Assembly: GCA_964432595.1 (NCBI GenBank)
Contig: CAYSOF010000001.1
Coordinates: forward strand, 372,001-436,000
Direction of reading: 5' to 3'
DNA length: 64,000 nucleotides
Origin: DASYLJ01 sp964432595
GTDB taxonomy: Bacteria; Desulfobacterota; Binatia; DP-6
In this document: positions 34,706-45,038 of the stretch, one piece after another
Layout: each line of letters starts with the position of its first letter
How positions within the stretch are numbered: position 1 is the stretch's first letter
Notes under the pieces: model-generated
Databases searched by the model: none
Told to the model about the DNA's origin: nothing
The model's input: only the letters and a program-made list of their open reading frames with translations
Program-made: the position numbers and the translations under genes

Positions 34706-35731
34706 CTACTTGTACGCCACCGCCGCGCTGGTCGGCCCGGCGAGCGGGACGATCTCGCAGCGCGAGAAGCCGACCTCCCCGCACCATTTCCGGAAGTCGG
34801 CGCCGGTGTAGTCGAACGCGTCGCCCAGCTCGACGATCATGTTGAGCGACATCAGCAGCCCGAACGCGTTCTCGCGTCGCGCGTCGTCGATGACGTTCTC
34901 GACGGCGACGAACATGCCGCCCGCGGGCAGCGCCGCGTACGCCTTCCGGATGAGCAGCATCTTCTTCTCGAGGTTCCAGTCGTGGAGGATGTTGCCCATC
35001 GTCACGACGTCGGCCTTCGGGAAGTCGTCCGCGAAGAAGTCGCCGTCGACGACCTCGATGCGATCGGACATGCCGGCGGCCTCGACCGCTTTCCGGGCGT
35101 GGGGGCCGACGACCGGCAGGTCGAAGCTCTGGAAGCGCAAATGGGGATGGTGGGCGGCGAGCACACGCGAAAGCAGGGCAAGGCAACCGCCGACGTCGAG
35201 GACGGTGTGGTGGCGGGAGAAGTCGAGCTTCTCGGCGAGCGCCGCGAAGTTGCCGGCCTGGAATCCGCTCATGCCGTCCAGGAACTGCTGCAGTCGCACC
35301 GGGTCGGAGTACAGCTCCTCGAACATTCCGCGCCCGGTGTGCTTCACCTCGTTCTGCGGCTTCCCGGTCCGGAGCGCCTCGTCGAGATCGCCCCAGAAGC
35401 GATAGAGGCGCGCGTTCATCATCTCCGCGAGCCCGCCGATGTACCGCGGGCTGCTCTTCACGAGGAATGCCGCCGTCTCGGCCGTGTTGCGGTAGCGCCC
35501 CGCCGGCCCGTCGCCGTCGCGCTCGAGGAACTTCAGCGCGACCAGCGCGTCGAAGAAGTCGAACGTCCCCCGCGGATGGAGCCCGAGCGCGTCGCCCAGC
35601 TCCCCCGCCGTCATGGCGCGGTCGCCCAGTATCGAGAACAGGTGCATCCCGACGGCGGTGAGGAGGACCTTCGACGACCAGAAGCCGGTCGCCGTCTGCA
35701 TGATGTGCGAGGGATCCAGGGGGGCGCTCAT
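34706..35731 (-). CDS. SAM-dependent O-methyltransferase-like protein with altered motif I
   Basis: A 341-residue member of the plant/bacterial small-molecule O-methyltransferase group (ASMT/CrtF-like). A dimerisation winged helix (TAGELGDALGLHPRGTFDFF) is followed by the Rossmann domain (VLDVGGCLALLSRVL) and late motifs NILHDWNLEKKMLLIRKAY and GGMFVAVENVI. The SAM-binding glycine run, usually DxGGGxG, reads DVGGCLA, missing two glycines, which may weaken or abolish SAM binding. The ATG at 35731 starts the homologous region. It converges with the TetR gene (stops 7 bp apart) and is divergent from DAHP synthase. Confidence 0.82.
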   Translation of the reverse strand: MSAPLDPSHIMQTATGFWSSKVLLTAVGMHLFSILGDRAMTAGELGDALGLHPRGTFDFFDALVALKFLERDGDGPAGRYRNTAETAAFLVKSSPRYIGGLAEMMNARLYRFWGDLDEALRTGKPQNEVKHTGRGMFEELYSDPVRLQQFLDGMSGFQAGNFAALAEKLDFSRHHTVLDVGGCLALLSRVLAAHHPHLRFQSFDLPVVGPHARKAVEAAGMSDRIEVVDGDFFADDFPKADVVTMGNILHDWNLEKKMLLIRKAYAALPAGGMFVAVENVIDDARRENAFGLLMSLNMIVELGDAFDYTGADFRKWCGEVGFSRCEIVPLAGPTSAAVAYK

Positions 35732-35866
35732 GGAGGCCCACCTATCACGGCAGCGTTCCCGCCGAGCAGGGGGTGGCGCGGTCGAAAACGGCGTCGAGCG
35801 CGTCAAAAACCGGGAATTTTCGTCACGAAACCCGCCCGGCCGTGCCGACGGCCCGGACGACGGGTG

Positions 35867-35895
35867 TTGAGCCACCGCGTCGCGTCGGATAACCC
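35867..35895 (+). promoter_or_regulatory. sigma-70-like promoter for DAHP synthase
   Basis: TTGAGC (35867-35872), a 17-nt spacer, then TAACCC (35890-35895). Transcription would begin at or next to the GTG at 35904, so the message would be leaderless or nearly so. The match is moderate. Confidence 0.35.
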
Positions 35896-35903
35896 CGATC
35901 GCG

Positions 35904-36989
<1,086 letters not shown>

Positions 36990-37028
36990 TCCGTCCAGTG
37001 TGCTACGGGTGCCCCGAGGGAGGCGCGC

Positions 37029-37850
37029 ATGGGCACGATCACCACGAAGGACGGGACCGAGATCTGGTTCAACGACTGGGGCAGCGGGCAGCCGGTCGTC
37101 TTCAGCCACGGGTGGCCGCTCAGCGCGGAGGCGTTCGAGGATCAGATGTTCTTCCTCGCCTCGCGCGGCTTTCGCTGCATCGCGCACGACCGGCGCGGCC
37201 ACGGCCGCTCGAGCCAGCCGTGGCACGGCAACGACCTCGACACCTACGCCGACGACCTCGCGGCGCTGACCGAGGCGCTCGACCTGCACGACGCCGTGCA
37301 CGTCGGCCATTCGACGGGCGGCGGCGAGGTCACCCGCTACATCGGCCGCCACGGCACGAAGCGGGTCGCGAAGGCCGTGCTGATCGGCGCGATCCCGCCG
37401 TTGATGCTGAAGACGGCGGCCAATCCGGGCGGCCTCCCGATCGAGGTGTTCGACGGGCTTCGCGCCAACCTCCTCGCCGACCGCTCGAAGTTCTGGAAGG
37501 ACTTGAGCCTGCCGTTCTACGGCTACAACCGTCCAGGCGCGAAAGTCTCCGAGGGCGTGCGCGACGCGTTCTGGCGCCAGGGCATGCTGGTCGGCTTCCC
37601 CGCGGCGTATTTCTGCATCGAGGCGTTCTCGGAGACGGACCTCACCGAGGACTTGAAGGCGATCGACGTGCCGACGCTCATCCTGCACGGCGACGACGAC
37701 CAGATCGTCCCCATCGGCGCGTCCGCGATGCTGTCGTCAAAGATCGTCAGGAACGCCACGCTGAAGGTCTACCCGGGCGGGCCGCACGGCATGTGCACGA
37801 CGCGGAAGGACGAGGTCAACGCCGACCTGCTCGCGTTCCTGAAGGGCTGA
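37029..37850 (+). CDS. alpha/beta hydrolase, cofactor-free haloperoxidase/esterase type
   Basis: A 273-residue cytosolic enzyme closely matching the non-haem chloroperoxidase/arylesterase group. Strand beta-3 is followed by FSHGWPLSAEAFEDQM; the nucleophile Ser95 lies in GHSTGGGE, the acid Asp224 in HGDDDQIVP, and His253 in PGGPHGMC. Natural substrates are usually esters or lactones; perhydrolysis is a side activity. ATG with a GGGAGGCGC-like site upstream. It follows DAHP synthase by 39 bp but has no obvious metabolic link to it. Confidence 0.9.
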   Translation: MGTITTKDGTEIWFNDWGSGQPVVFSHGWPLSAEAFEDQMFFLASRGFRCIAHDRRGHGRSSQPWHGNDLDTYADDLAALTEALDLHDAVHVGHSTGGGEVTRYIGRHGTKRVAKAVLIGAIPPLMLKTAANPGGLPIEVFDGLRANLLADRSKFWKDLSLPFYGYNRPGAKVSEGVRDAFWRQGMLVGFPAAYFCIEAFSETDLTEDLKAIDVPTLILHGDDDQIVPIGASAMLSSKIVRNATLKVYPGGPHGMCTTRKDEVNADLLAFLKG

Positions 37851-37856
37851 GCGAGC

Positions 37857-39644
37857 CTACTCGACGTACCCGAGCGCTTCCAGGTTGCGCTGCTGCCTGG
37901 CGCTGAGCGGCGCCGCCGCGCCCGCCGCGTGGAGCGCGTCGTTCGCGGCCACGTGCGCGCGCAGCTGCTGCGCCAGCACGTGCGCCTCGGGCGGCCACGC
38001 GGCCACCGGGTGCTGCTCGCCGGGGTCGCCCAGCAGATCGTAGAGCGTCGCCGCGTCGGTCGTCCGGTCGATGATCACCTTCCAGCGTGACGTGCGCACC
38101 GCGGCGGCGTCGGGTTCTTCGAAGAAGACCCGGTCGGTGCCCGTCCCGGTGCCGTCGATGAGCGGTCGCAGCGAGCGGCCCTGGAACGCCGCGGGGATCG
38201 GCAGCCCGACGTAGTCGAGCACCGTCGGCGCCACGTCGACGAGCCCGACGATGTCGGGAACGCGGCGCCCACGCGGCGTCCCGTCGGGCGTGCTGACGAC
38301 GAGCGGCACGTGCACGAGCTCGTCGAAGAGACCGTCGCCGTGGTTCAGCAGGCCGTGCTCGAGGAACGCCTCGCCGTGGTCCGCCATGAGCACGACGAGC
38401 GCGTCGTCGAGAAGCCCCTCGGTGCGCAGCGCCGTGAAGAACTCCGCCAGCCGGTCGCTCGTGTAGCGGATGCAGCCGTCGTAGCGGGCGACGTAGAAGC
38501 CGACGTCGTTCTCGTGGTCGGGGAGCTTCAGGTAGCCGTTGTTGCGCTGCTTGAAGATGCCGGCCGGGAACGGTTGCGCGGGCTGCGGCGGCGTCCAGCG
38601 CGTGTCGTACGGTGGCGGCGGGGCGTAGGGGCCGTGGATGTCGCGGTAGTGGAGGTACATGAAGACGGGCCGCGCGCGATCGCGTGCGCGCAGCCAGGCC
38701 AGGGCCGAGCGATGGATGGCCTGCGCCGTCTCCCAGCGCTCGTGGGGCGGAAGGTGCTCCTCCTTCGCGCGGATCGGGATGCGGTCGTCGTCGTGGTAGG
38801 CGTCGAAGCCGTAGTAGAACCGATAGCGCTGGGCGAGCGACGGATTCGGCATCCACGCTGCGGTCTGGTAGCCGGCGTCGCGCAGCACCTCGGGAAGCAT
38901 GGGGAGCACGGGCGGCATCTGGTCGTCGCGATCGCGGATGCCGTGCGTCGCGGGGTGGACGGAGCCCAGGAAGGACGGCACCGACATGCGGGTGACGTTC
39001 GCGGGGGCGAACGCCCGCTCGAAGAGGACGCCGTCGGCGGCGAGCGCGCTCACGAACGGCGACGTCTCGCGCGCGTAGCCGTACGCCTCGAGATGATCGG
39101 CGCGGAGCGCGTCGAGCAGCACGATGATCACGTTGGGGCGTCGCGGCTCTGTGGGCGGCGCGGTGCGAGCCAGCTCGATGCCCGCGACGGCGAGCGGCCC
39201 GAGCGCGACGATCGCGAGGACGGCGAGGACGCGTGGTCCGACGGCGGCCGCCCACGGCAGGCCCGCCAGCGCGGCGAGCAGCCCGACGCCGAGCCAGGCG
39301 GACGGATCGCGCAGGATGCGGGAGTCGTGCAGCGCCGGTCCGAGCATGGCCGTGTCGTGTGCGCGGAAGAGGAGCGCGACGGCGACGGCCGTGGCGAGCG
39401 CCCAGACGACGCGCCCGGTCGCGCGCCTTCGCAGCGCACCCGCCGCGCAGGCGGCCGCGATGCCGCCGAGCGCGCCGAGCAGCGCACCGGCGTGCACGCC
39501 GTGCCAGATCAGCGCCGCGCGCGCGTGCTCCAGGCCGAGCGCCTCGTATTCGTTCGCCCCGCCCTGCGAGACGCCGAGCCCGTAGCCGAGCGCCGAGCCG
39601 ACGGCGAGCGCGAGGAGCGTGACGAGGGGGATGGCGACGGCCAT
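37857..39644 (-). CDS. membrane-anchored sulfatase-like hydrolase
   Basis: A 595-residue protein with four or five membrane helices in the first 160 residues, then an alkaline-phosphatase/sulfatase domain facing outwards: NVIIVLLDALRADHLEAYGY (metal Asp), MADHGEAFLEHGLLNHGDG, and the C-terminal ARQQRNLEALGYVE tail common in these proteins. The formylglycine site, normally [C/S]xPxR, reads MSVPSFLGS with no Arg, so maturation to a classical sulfatase is doubtful. A phosphoglycerol- or phosphoethanolamine-type transferase role is possible. ATG at 39644. Converges with the hydrolase gene (6 bp between stops). Confidence 0.8.
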   Translation of the reverse strand: MAVAIPLVTLLALAVGSALGYGLGVSQGGANEYEALGLEHARAALIWHGVHAGALLGALGGIAAACAAGALRRRATGRVVWALATAVAVALLFRAHDTAMLGPALHDSRILRDPSAWLGVGLLAALAGLPWAAAVGPRVLAVLAIVALGPLAVAGIELARTAPPTEPRRPNVIIVLLDALRADHLEAYGYARETSPFVSALAADGVLFERAFAPANVTRMSVPSFLGSVHPATHGIRDRDDQMPPVLPMLPEVLRDAGYQTAAWMPNPSLAQRYRFYYGFDAYHDDDRIPIRAKEEHLPPHERWETAQAIHRSALAWLRARDRARPVFMYLHYRDIHGPYAPPPPYDTRWTPPQPAQPFPAGIFKQRNNGYLKLPDHENDVGFYVARYDGCIRYTSDRLAEFFTALRTEGLLDDALVVLMADHGEAFLEHGLLNHGDGLFDELVHVPLVVSTPDGTPRGRRVPDIVGLVDVAPTVLDYVGLPIPAAFQGRSLRPLIDGTGTGTDRVFFEEPDAAAVRTSRWKVIIDRTTDAATLYDLLGDPGEQHPVAAWPPEAHVLAQQLRAHVAANDALHAAGAAAPLSARQQRNLEALGYVE

Positions 39645-39692
39645 GCACTACGCCTGCGCGCGTGTAGTCGCGCGCGCAGGCGTGTGCAACCG

Positions 39693-41855
39693 TCAGAGCG
39701 CGAGCAGCTCCAGGATGAGCGCGCGCGCCTCCTGCAGCGATGCGCCGAGCTCGTCCGCGCAGGCCGCGTCCACCTTGTTCTGCTTGGCGGCCTTGGTCAG
39801 CTTCGCGGCCGCCTTCTTGAGGCGGGCGGCGGCCTGCTTCTCGAAGCGGCGTGCCGCCTTCGGCGACGCGGTGGCGGCCTTTCCGAGCAACGTTCGGGAG
39901 CCGTCGAGCCCCTTCGTGACGGCCTTGGGCAGGGCCTCGCCGGTGCAGATCGCGGGCGGCAGCTCGCCCAGCACGCAGGAGACCCTGGCGACGCCGGCGA
40001 GGTCGCAGGGAAGGGTCGTGGTCGTCGTCGAGGTGGTCGCCGGCGTGGTGGTCGTCGTGGAGGTCGTCGTGGAGGTCGAGGTCGGCGCGGTCGTCGTGGT
40101 GGTCGTCGACGAGGTGGTGGCGGTCGTCGACGTGGTGGTCGTCGTCGACGTGGTGGTGGTCGTCGTCGACGTGGTGGTGGTCGTCGACGTGGTGGTGGTC
40201 GTCGTCACCGTCGTGCTGGTCGACGTGGTGGTGCTCGACGACGTCGTGGTCGTCGTCGCGGCGGTCGACGTCAGCGCCTCCGAGAACTCCGACGTGTTGC
40301 CGCCGGCGTCGGTCGCCGTCGCGGTGATCACGAAGCCGGGCGTCACCACGACGGGCAGGGTGACGCCGAAGGTGGCCGTTCCCATGCCGTCGATCGGCAC
40401 CGTCGCGCTGCCGAGGTACGTCGCGCCCTCGCCGAAGCCGGACGGGTCGGCGGTCGGGCTGGCGTAGAAATCGACCTCGTAGGTCGCGTTGCCCACGCTG
40501 GTGAGCGTGCCGTCGATCGTGATGTCCGTCGCCGATGCGCTGGCAGCGGTCAGCACGGGGAAGTTCTGGAGCCCGTTCGGGCCGTCGTCGCTGTCGTCGG
40601 CGTCGTTGCCCGAGGCGCCGAAGTTGATGCCGAGCTGGCTGTTGCCGGTGATGCTGTTGCCCCGCACCGTGATGCCCATGGGGAACGTCGTGCCGCCGGA
40701 GGCCTGGACCCCCGTGGCGCAGTTGGTGATGACGTTGCCCTCGCCCGGGCTGATGCCGCCGATCGTCACGTCGGTCGGGGACGGCGAGTCGCCCTGCGCG
40801 GCGATGCCGAATCCGGTGAGCGGCAGCGCGACGGTGCCGCTGGCATCGACGCCGATGCTGTTGCCCAGGATGGTCACGTCCTGCGAGCCGCCCTGGACGA
40901 AGATGCCGGTGGCGGTGGTGCCGCCGATGACGTTCCCCTCGATGGCGGTGGTGCCTACGGCGAAGAGACCGACACCGTGGAACCCCGGTCCGGTGAGCAG
41001 CGTCGTTCCCGCCGCGTCGGTGCCGAACAGGTTGCCCCGCACCGCTGTCCCGGCCGCGCTGAACACGGCCACGCCCGTGTTGCTGGACGTGATGACGTTC
41101 CGTTCGCCCGCGTCGGTGCCGCCGATGGTCACGTCCGCGGCGGGGGAGAAGATATCGACGCCGTTCGGGTTCGAAAGCGCCGTCGTGCCCGCGGCGTTCA
41201 GCCCGATGTAGTTGCCGACGACCGTCGAGCCGCTGCCGCCCTGGAAGAGCACGCCGCGGCCGGCGTTGCCGGCGATCACGTTGCGGTCCGCCGCGGTGGC
41301 TCCGCCAATCGTCACGTTGCTGCCCCGGATATTCAGTCCGCCACGCGAGTTCGCTGCCGCGGCAGCGCCCGTCGCGTCGGTCCCCAGATGGTTTCCGGCG
41401 ATGACGTGGTCGTTGCTGCCACTGGCGATTTCGATCGCGAAGCCGCCGTTGACGTTCACGTCGTGGGTGAACCGATTGATCACCAGCCCGCGCACGGTGC
41501 TGCCGGAGTGGGAGTGCAGGAACAGGCCGCTCGATCCGTCCGGCATCGAGTCGCCGCGGATCTCGATCAGCGGCGCGTCGTCGAACCCGGGCTGGGTGGT
41601 GCCGTCGATGATCACCGGCCGGGTGATCGCCGGCAGCACCGTCGTCGGGGCGATCGACGCGTTGCCCCCCATCCCGATGTCGAAGGCGATCGTCACCGGA
41701 TCGGGCGAGGCGTCGGCGTTGGCGTCGATGATGGCCTGGCGCAACGTGTTGGCGCCGCTGTCGGCGTCGCTGGTGACGGTGATGGTGGTGGCGGCGTGTG
41801 CGGCCGTGGCCGCCATGAGCAGCCCGAGGGCCAGTGCGCGCGGGAGCGAAGGCAT
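39693..41855 (-). CDS. secreted parallel beta-helix protein with long Thr linker and helical tail
   Basis: A 720-residue exported protein. After the signal (LPRALALGLLMAATAAHA) a CSLREA-like start (TITVTSDADSGANTLRQAII) opens a right-handed beta-helix of about 430 residues with the recurring pattern GNVIGGTTATGIFVQGGS or NVTIGGATAADRNVIAGNAG. A CARDB-like strand region follows, then about 85 residues that are almost all Thr/Ser, then a helical Cys-containing tail (CVLGELPPAICTGEALPKAV ... LQEARALILEL) with a Lys/Ala-rich helix. The plan suggests a surface fibre spaced from an anchoring or assembly domain. The function is unknown. Confidence 0.8.
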   Translation of the reverse strand: MPSLPRALALGLLMAATAAHAATTITVTSDADSGANTLRQAIIDANADASPDPVTIAFDIGMGGNASIAPTTVLPAITRPVIIDGTTQPGFDDAPLIEIRGDSMPDGSSGLFLHSHSGSTVRGLVINRFTHDVNVNGGFAIEIASGSNDHVIAGNHLGTDATGAAAAANSRGGLNIRGSNVTIGGATAADRNVIAGNAGRGVLFQGGSGSTVVGNYIGLNAAGTTALSNPNGVDIFSPAADVTIGGTDAGERNVITSSNTGVAVFSAAGTAVRGNLFGTDAAGTTLLTGPGFHGVGLFAVGTTAIEGNVIGGTTATGIFVQGGSQDVTILGNSIGVDASGTVALPLTGFGIAAQGDSPSPTDVTIGGISPGEGNVITNCATGVQASGGTTFPMGITVRGNSITGNSQLGINFGASGNDADDSDDGPNGLQNFPVLTAASASATDITIDGTLTSVGNATYEVDFYASPTADPSGFGEGATYLGSATVPIDGMGTATFGVTLPVVVTPGFVITATATDAGGNTSEFSEALTSTAATTTTTSSSTTTSTSTTVTTTTTTSTTTTTSTTTTTTSTTTTTSTTATTSSTTTTTTAPTSTSTTTSTTTTTPATTSTTTTTLPCDLAGVARVSCVLGELPPAICTGEALPKAVTKGLDGSRTLLGKAATASPKAARRFEKQAAARLKKAAAKLTKAAKQNKVDAACADELGASLQEARALILELLAL
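40016..40275 (-). repeat. low-complexity Thr/Ser-codon tract
   Basis: About 260 bp built of ACG/ACC/TCG/AGC codons (seen on the + strand as GTCGTCGTGGTGGTCGTCGACG units). It codes for the Thr linker of the beta-helix protein. Unit copies such as GACGTGGTGGTGGTCGTC repeat closely enough for replication slippage, so length may vary between strains. Confidence 0.75.
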
Positions 41856-41904
41856 GGCGGAGCAGGCTACGCGAGGGCGCTCCCAAAGCGCCAGCGCAAT
41901 CTTG

Positions 41905-44900
41905 TTATTTCTCGTGGGGGGCCGCTTCCCAGTCGAGAGTGACTTTCGCGGGGCAGCGGCGGACGACGACGTCCTGCACCGTCGCCCCGTCGATCGTGAC
42001 CCTCCGGAGCGCTCCGCCGAGCGGCGGCTGGGGCACGATGCCGCCCGGCGGCGCGGCGTCGCCGCGCAGCTCCAAGGTCACCGCGTCGCCGGTCCGCCGC
42101 AGCGTGAAGCCGAGCGTACCCCAGTACGTGACGAGCCCGTCGACCGACACCTCGCCCTCGTCGAGCCAGTCGAGCGGCACGCCCGCCGCCACCACCAGCG
42201 CCTCGTCCTCCATGCGCTCGTACGCGAGCATCGTGCGGAACGAGAGCACCCACTCCGCGGCGATCCAGGCGTGCGGCACGTCGCCGATGTGGCCGGGGCT
42301 GCGCGGGTCGCGCCAGGAGATTTCCGGCCACTGGTTCCAGGCCGTGGGCCGGCGGTCGCCGACGAGGAAACGCGCCAGCTCGTTCGCGGCCGCGCGTTCG
42401 CCGAGGCACACGAGGGCGCCGACGATGCGCACCTCGTAGGCCGTGTAGTTCTTCCACGGCATCTCGCCGTCGCGCTTCCTGCGGAACCCGTCGAGGTACT
42501 TCGCGTACGTCCGCTCGGCGGCGTCGCGCGGCAGCGTCGGCAGCTCGCCGAGCAGCCCGACCGCGTTCGACGTCGCCGTCGGGTCGAAGTCCGCCCACTC
42601 GACGGAGCCGGGCACGTAGTCGAGGTCGCGCAGCGAGATCGTCGTCGCGAGCGACGCGCGCACGTCCGCGCGCATCGCGTCGCGCAGTCGAAGCAGCCGA
42701 GCCGACTCGGCCGCGTCGCCGCGCAGGCCGGCCAGGTACGCGGCGTCGGCGAAGGCGCGGATCGCCCAGAAGTCGTCCCAGTACGAGTGCACGGGGTGCG
42801 CGAGGTAGCCCTCGTGGCTCGCCGACTCCGGCAGCAATCCACGAAACGCCTGCTTCTCGGGCGTGTCGTATTCGCTCGCGAGGCGGGTCTCGCGAAGCCG
42901 CTCGAGGAAGCCGACGGCGCGTTCCACGGCCGGCCACAGCGCGTCGAGGAAGGCGCGATCGGCGCCGAATCGCACGCACTCCGCGACCGCGAACACCAGC
43001 TCGCCGTGGCTGTCGTGCTCGACGAGCCAGTCGGGGCCGCTGCGGTCGACGACGCAGGGCACGTTGCCGTCGTCCTTCTGGTACGGCGCGTACCAGCGCA
43101 CGAACGCCTGCGCCTCGTCGGCGCACCCCATGCGGAGCAGCGCCGCCGCCATGATGGCGCCGTCGCGGATCCACGAGCGCGTGTAGCGCCGCGGTCCGGG
43201 CTGCAGCGCGGCGCCGTCGCGAATCGCGAGCACGTGCGCGACCGCGGTATGCATCGTGTCGGCGTACGACGCGACGCTCGCCGGTAGGCACACCGACACG
43301 CGTCCGAGCCGCTCGCGCCATTCGCGGCGGACGGCGTCCAGCACCGCGTCGCCGCGCGTGTCCGGCGGCACGGCGACGGGCGTCGTGCCGAATGGGATCG
43401 CGAGGAACACCTCGCGCGCAGCGTCGAACCGTAGCGCAGCCGACGCGTACCCGAACGCGTCCTCGACCCGCGTCCGCGGCGGCACGTCCCCGGCATGCAG
43501 ATGCGCGACGACACCGCCCTGATCGAACGTCGCGCAGCCCGCCGCGTCGGCCGGCGTCAGCGCGATCACGGTGCGCCCGCCATCCACGCGCACGCCGCGG
43601 GTCGAGGCGTCCACGACGTGGATCGGGCTCATGCCGCCGAGCGCGCCGAACGACTGCCAGGGCGGCGTCACCTGGAACGGCCGGCAGGTGACGAACAGCC
43701 GGACGGGCCGGTCGGCGCCCTCCAGGCGGTAGCGCACGAACAGCACGGGATGGCCGTCCACGCGCGCCGCGAAGCCGCTCGTTCGCAGCACGACGTCGCC
43801 GGCGCGCCAGACCGACGAGGGGATCGGCAGGCGGCCGTCTTCGAGCTCCTGGGTCACGGCCGCATCGGCCCAGGTGACGAGCGCGCCGTCGACGAACAGG
43901 AACGGCTCGAGCGAGAAGGCGCCCGCGTCGACCTCGATGCGGCCCTCCTCCTCGATGAGCGCGCACGTGTCGCCGTCGGCGAGACCGATCGGCGTCCAGT
44001 AGCTCTGCTCGCCGGCCAGGAAGCGCGGATGGTCGCCGCGCGGCTGGTCCGCGGCGACGGCGCGGAAGAAGCTGTCGATCGAGCGCGAGAACTCGTAGGG
44101 ACGGACCTCGATCCGCGCGAGGCCGAAGCCGTCGCCGGCGCTCTCGTCGAGCTCGAGCCGCAGGAAGCGGGCCGACGTTCCGGGCATGTACACCCAGCTT
44201 CGGGCGGCGTCGGCGTGCGTCGTGGTGTGCGCCGTCCGCCAGGCGTGGCCGTCGTTCGACGTGTGCACGCGGAACGCGCGCGCGCGGTGACCGTCCTCCC
44301 AGTGGAGGACGAGGCCGCCGTACTCGCGCTCGCCCTGGAAGTCGACGTCCACCGCCTGCGGCGCGCCGCCCGCGCTCCGCCAGGTCGTGGTCGGCGACGG
44401 GTCGAAGAGCTGCTCGGGGCCGTGTCCCGGCGCCGCGCTCGAGGCGCGCACGAGCGGCGCGGCGCGGACGGTGCGGTCCTCGAAGCAGAGATCGGCCAGC
44501 CAGACGGCGCCGCGTCCACCGGGCCCGGCGGCGAGCGCGATCTCGATGGCGCCGACCTCGGAGATCGCGCCGCCGCCGGCGGGTCCCCAGGCGAACTCGA
44601 AATGGCTCGAGCGGATCTGCATCGGCCGCCACTGCGCGGGCAGGGCGAACGCCTCCTCGTGGTACCACCACACGTTCTCGCCCCCGGGCGCGGCGAGCTT
44701 GATCTCCAGCCGATTCTGCGGGCCGACGCCGCGCAGCGAGCAGCGGAGCGCCCACGTCTCCGGCAGGCGAAGCGAGAGCTCCTTGCGCGCGACGACGAAG
44801 CCGCCGCCGCCGGCGAAGTCGAAGTCGAGGCGCATCGCGCTGCCGCCGTCGGGGCCGGCATCGCGGGCGACGTCGAGCCGCGCGAGCCCCGAGGCGATCG

Positions 44901-44949
44901 GCCGCCAACCGGAAGGGTCGGTGAAGTCGTCGCGCAGGAGCTCCGCCAT
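41905..44949 (-). CDS. discoidin-domain (alpha/alpha)6 glycosidase-like protein
   Basis: A 1014-residue protein without a signal peptide. The N-terminal beta-sandwich (1-150) is followed by an F5/8-type discoidin domain (about 160-270; LFDPSPTTTWRSAGG ... FRVHTSNDGHAWRTA ... FLRLELDESAGDGFG). A beta-rich domain precedes a six-hairpin helical toroid (about 560-940) with YTRSWIRDGAIMAAALLRMG, WLVEHDSHGELVF and WNQWPEISWRDPR. Acidic residues in the toroid could be catalytic, but no GH family is assigned. It is divergent (89 bp) from the exporter-GH94 operon, so a joint role in glucan turnover is likely. Confidence 0.72.
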   Translation of the reverse strand: MAELLRDDFTDPSGWRPIASGLARLDVARDAGPDGGSAMRLDFDFAGGGGFVVARKELSLRLPETWALRCSLRGVGPQNRLEIKLAAPGGENVWWYHEEAFALPAQWRPMQIRSSHFEFAWGPAGGGAISEVGAIEIALAAGPGGRGAVWLADLCFEDRTVRAAPLVRASSAAPGHGPEQLFDPSPTTTWRSAGGAPQAVDVDFQGEREYGGLVLHWEDGHRARAFRVHTSNDGHAWRTAHTTTHADAARSWVYMPGTSARFLRLELDESAGDGFGLARIEVRPYEFSRSIDSFFRAVAADQPRGDHPRFLAGEQSYWTPIGLADGDTCALIEEEGRIEVDAGAFSLEPFLFVDGALVTWADAAVTQELEDGRLPIPSSVWRAGDVVLRTSGFAARVDGHPVLFVRYRLEGADRPVRLFVTCRPFQVTPPWQSFGALGGMSPIHVVDASTRGVRVDGGRTVIALTPADAAGCATFDQGGVVAHLHAGDVPPRTRVEDAFGYASAALRFDAAREVFLAIPFGTTPVAVPPDTRGDAVLDAVRREWRERLGRVSVCLPASVASYADTMHTAVAHVLAIRDGAALQPGPRRYTRSWIRDGAIMAAALLRMGCADEAQAFVRWYAPYQKDDGNVPCVVDRSGPDWLVEHDSHGELVFAVAECVRFGADRAFLDALWPAVERAVGFLERLRETRLASEYDTPEKQAFRGLLPESASHEGYLAHPVHSYWDDFWAIRAFADAAYLAGLRGDAAESARLLRLRDAMRADVRASLATTISLRDLDYVPGSVEWADFDPTATSNAVGLLGELPTLPRDAAERTYAKYLDGFRRKRDGEMPWKNYTAYEVRIVGALVCLGERAAANELARFLVGDRRPTAWNQWPEISWRDPRSPGHIGDVPHAWIAAEWVLSFRTMLAYERMEDEALVVAAGVPLDWLDEGEVSVDGLVTYWGTLGFTLRRTGDAVTLELRGDAAPPGGIVPQPPLGGALRRVTIDGATVQDVVVRRCPAKVTLDWEAAPHEK

Positions 44950-45038
44950 GCCACGCCTTAGACCGCGGCCTCCGCCGCCGGCAAGCCGATCCGTTCGCGG
45001 CGCGACCGGGTAGTACGGTACAGAGGAGCGCGCCTCCC

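Noticed and set aside
40016..40275. Short GTCGTCGACGTGGTGGT repeats as a minisatellite or origin-type iterons
   Set aside because: Fully in frame as Thr/Ser codons between two protein domains; no AT-rich region or DnaA boxes nearby.
38310..41942. 1210-codon plus-strand frame opposite the sulfatase and beta-helix genes
   Set aside because: The antisense of the Thr tract gives Gly/Arg runs; no domain, no start context. The minus-strand frames have signal peptides and motifs.
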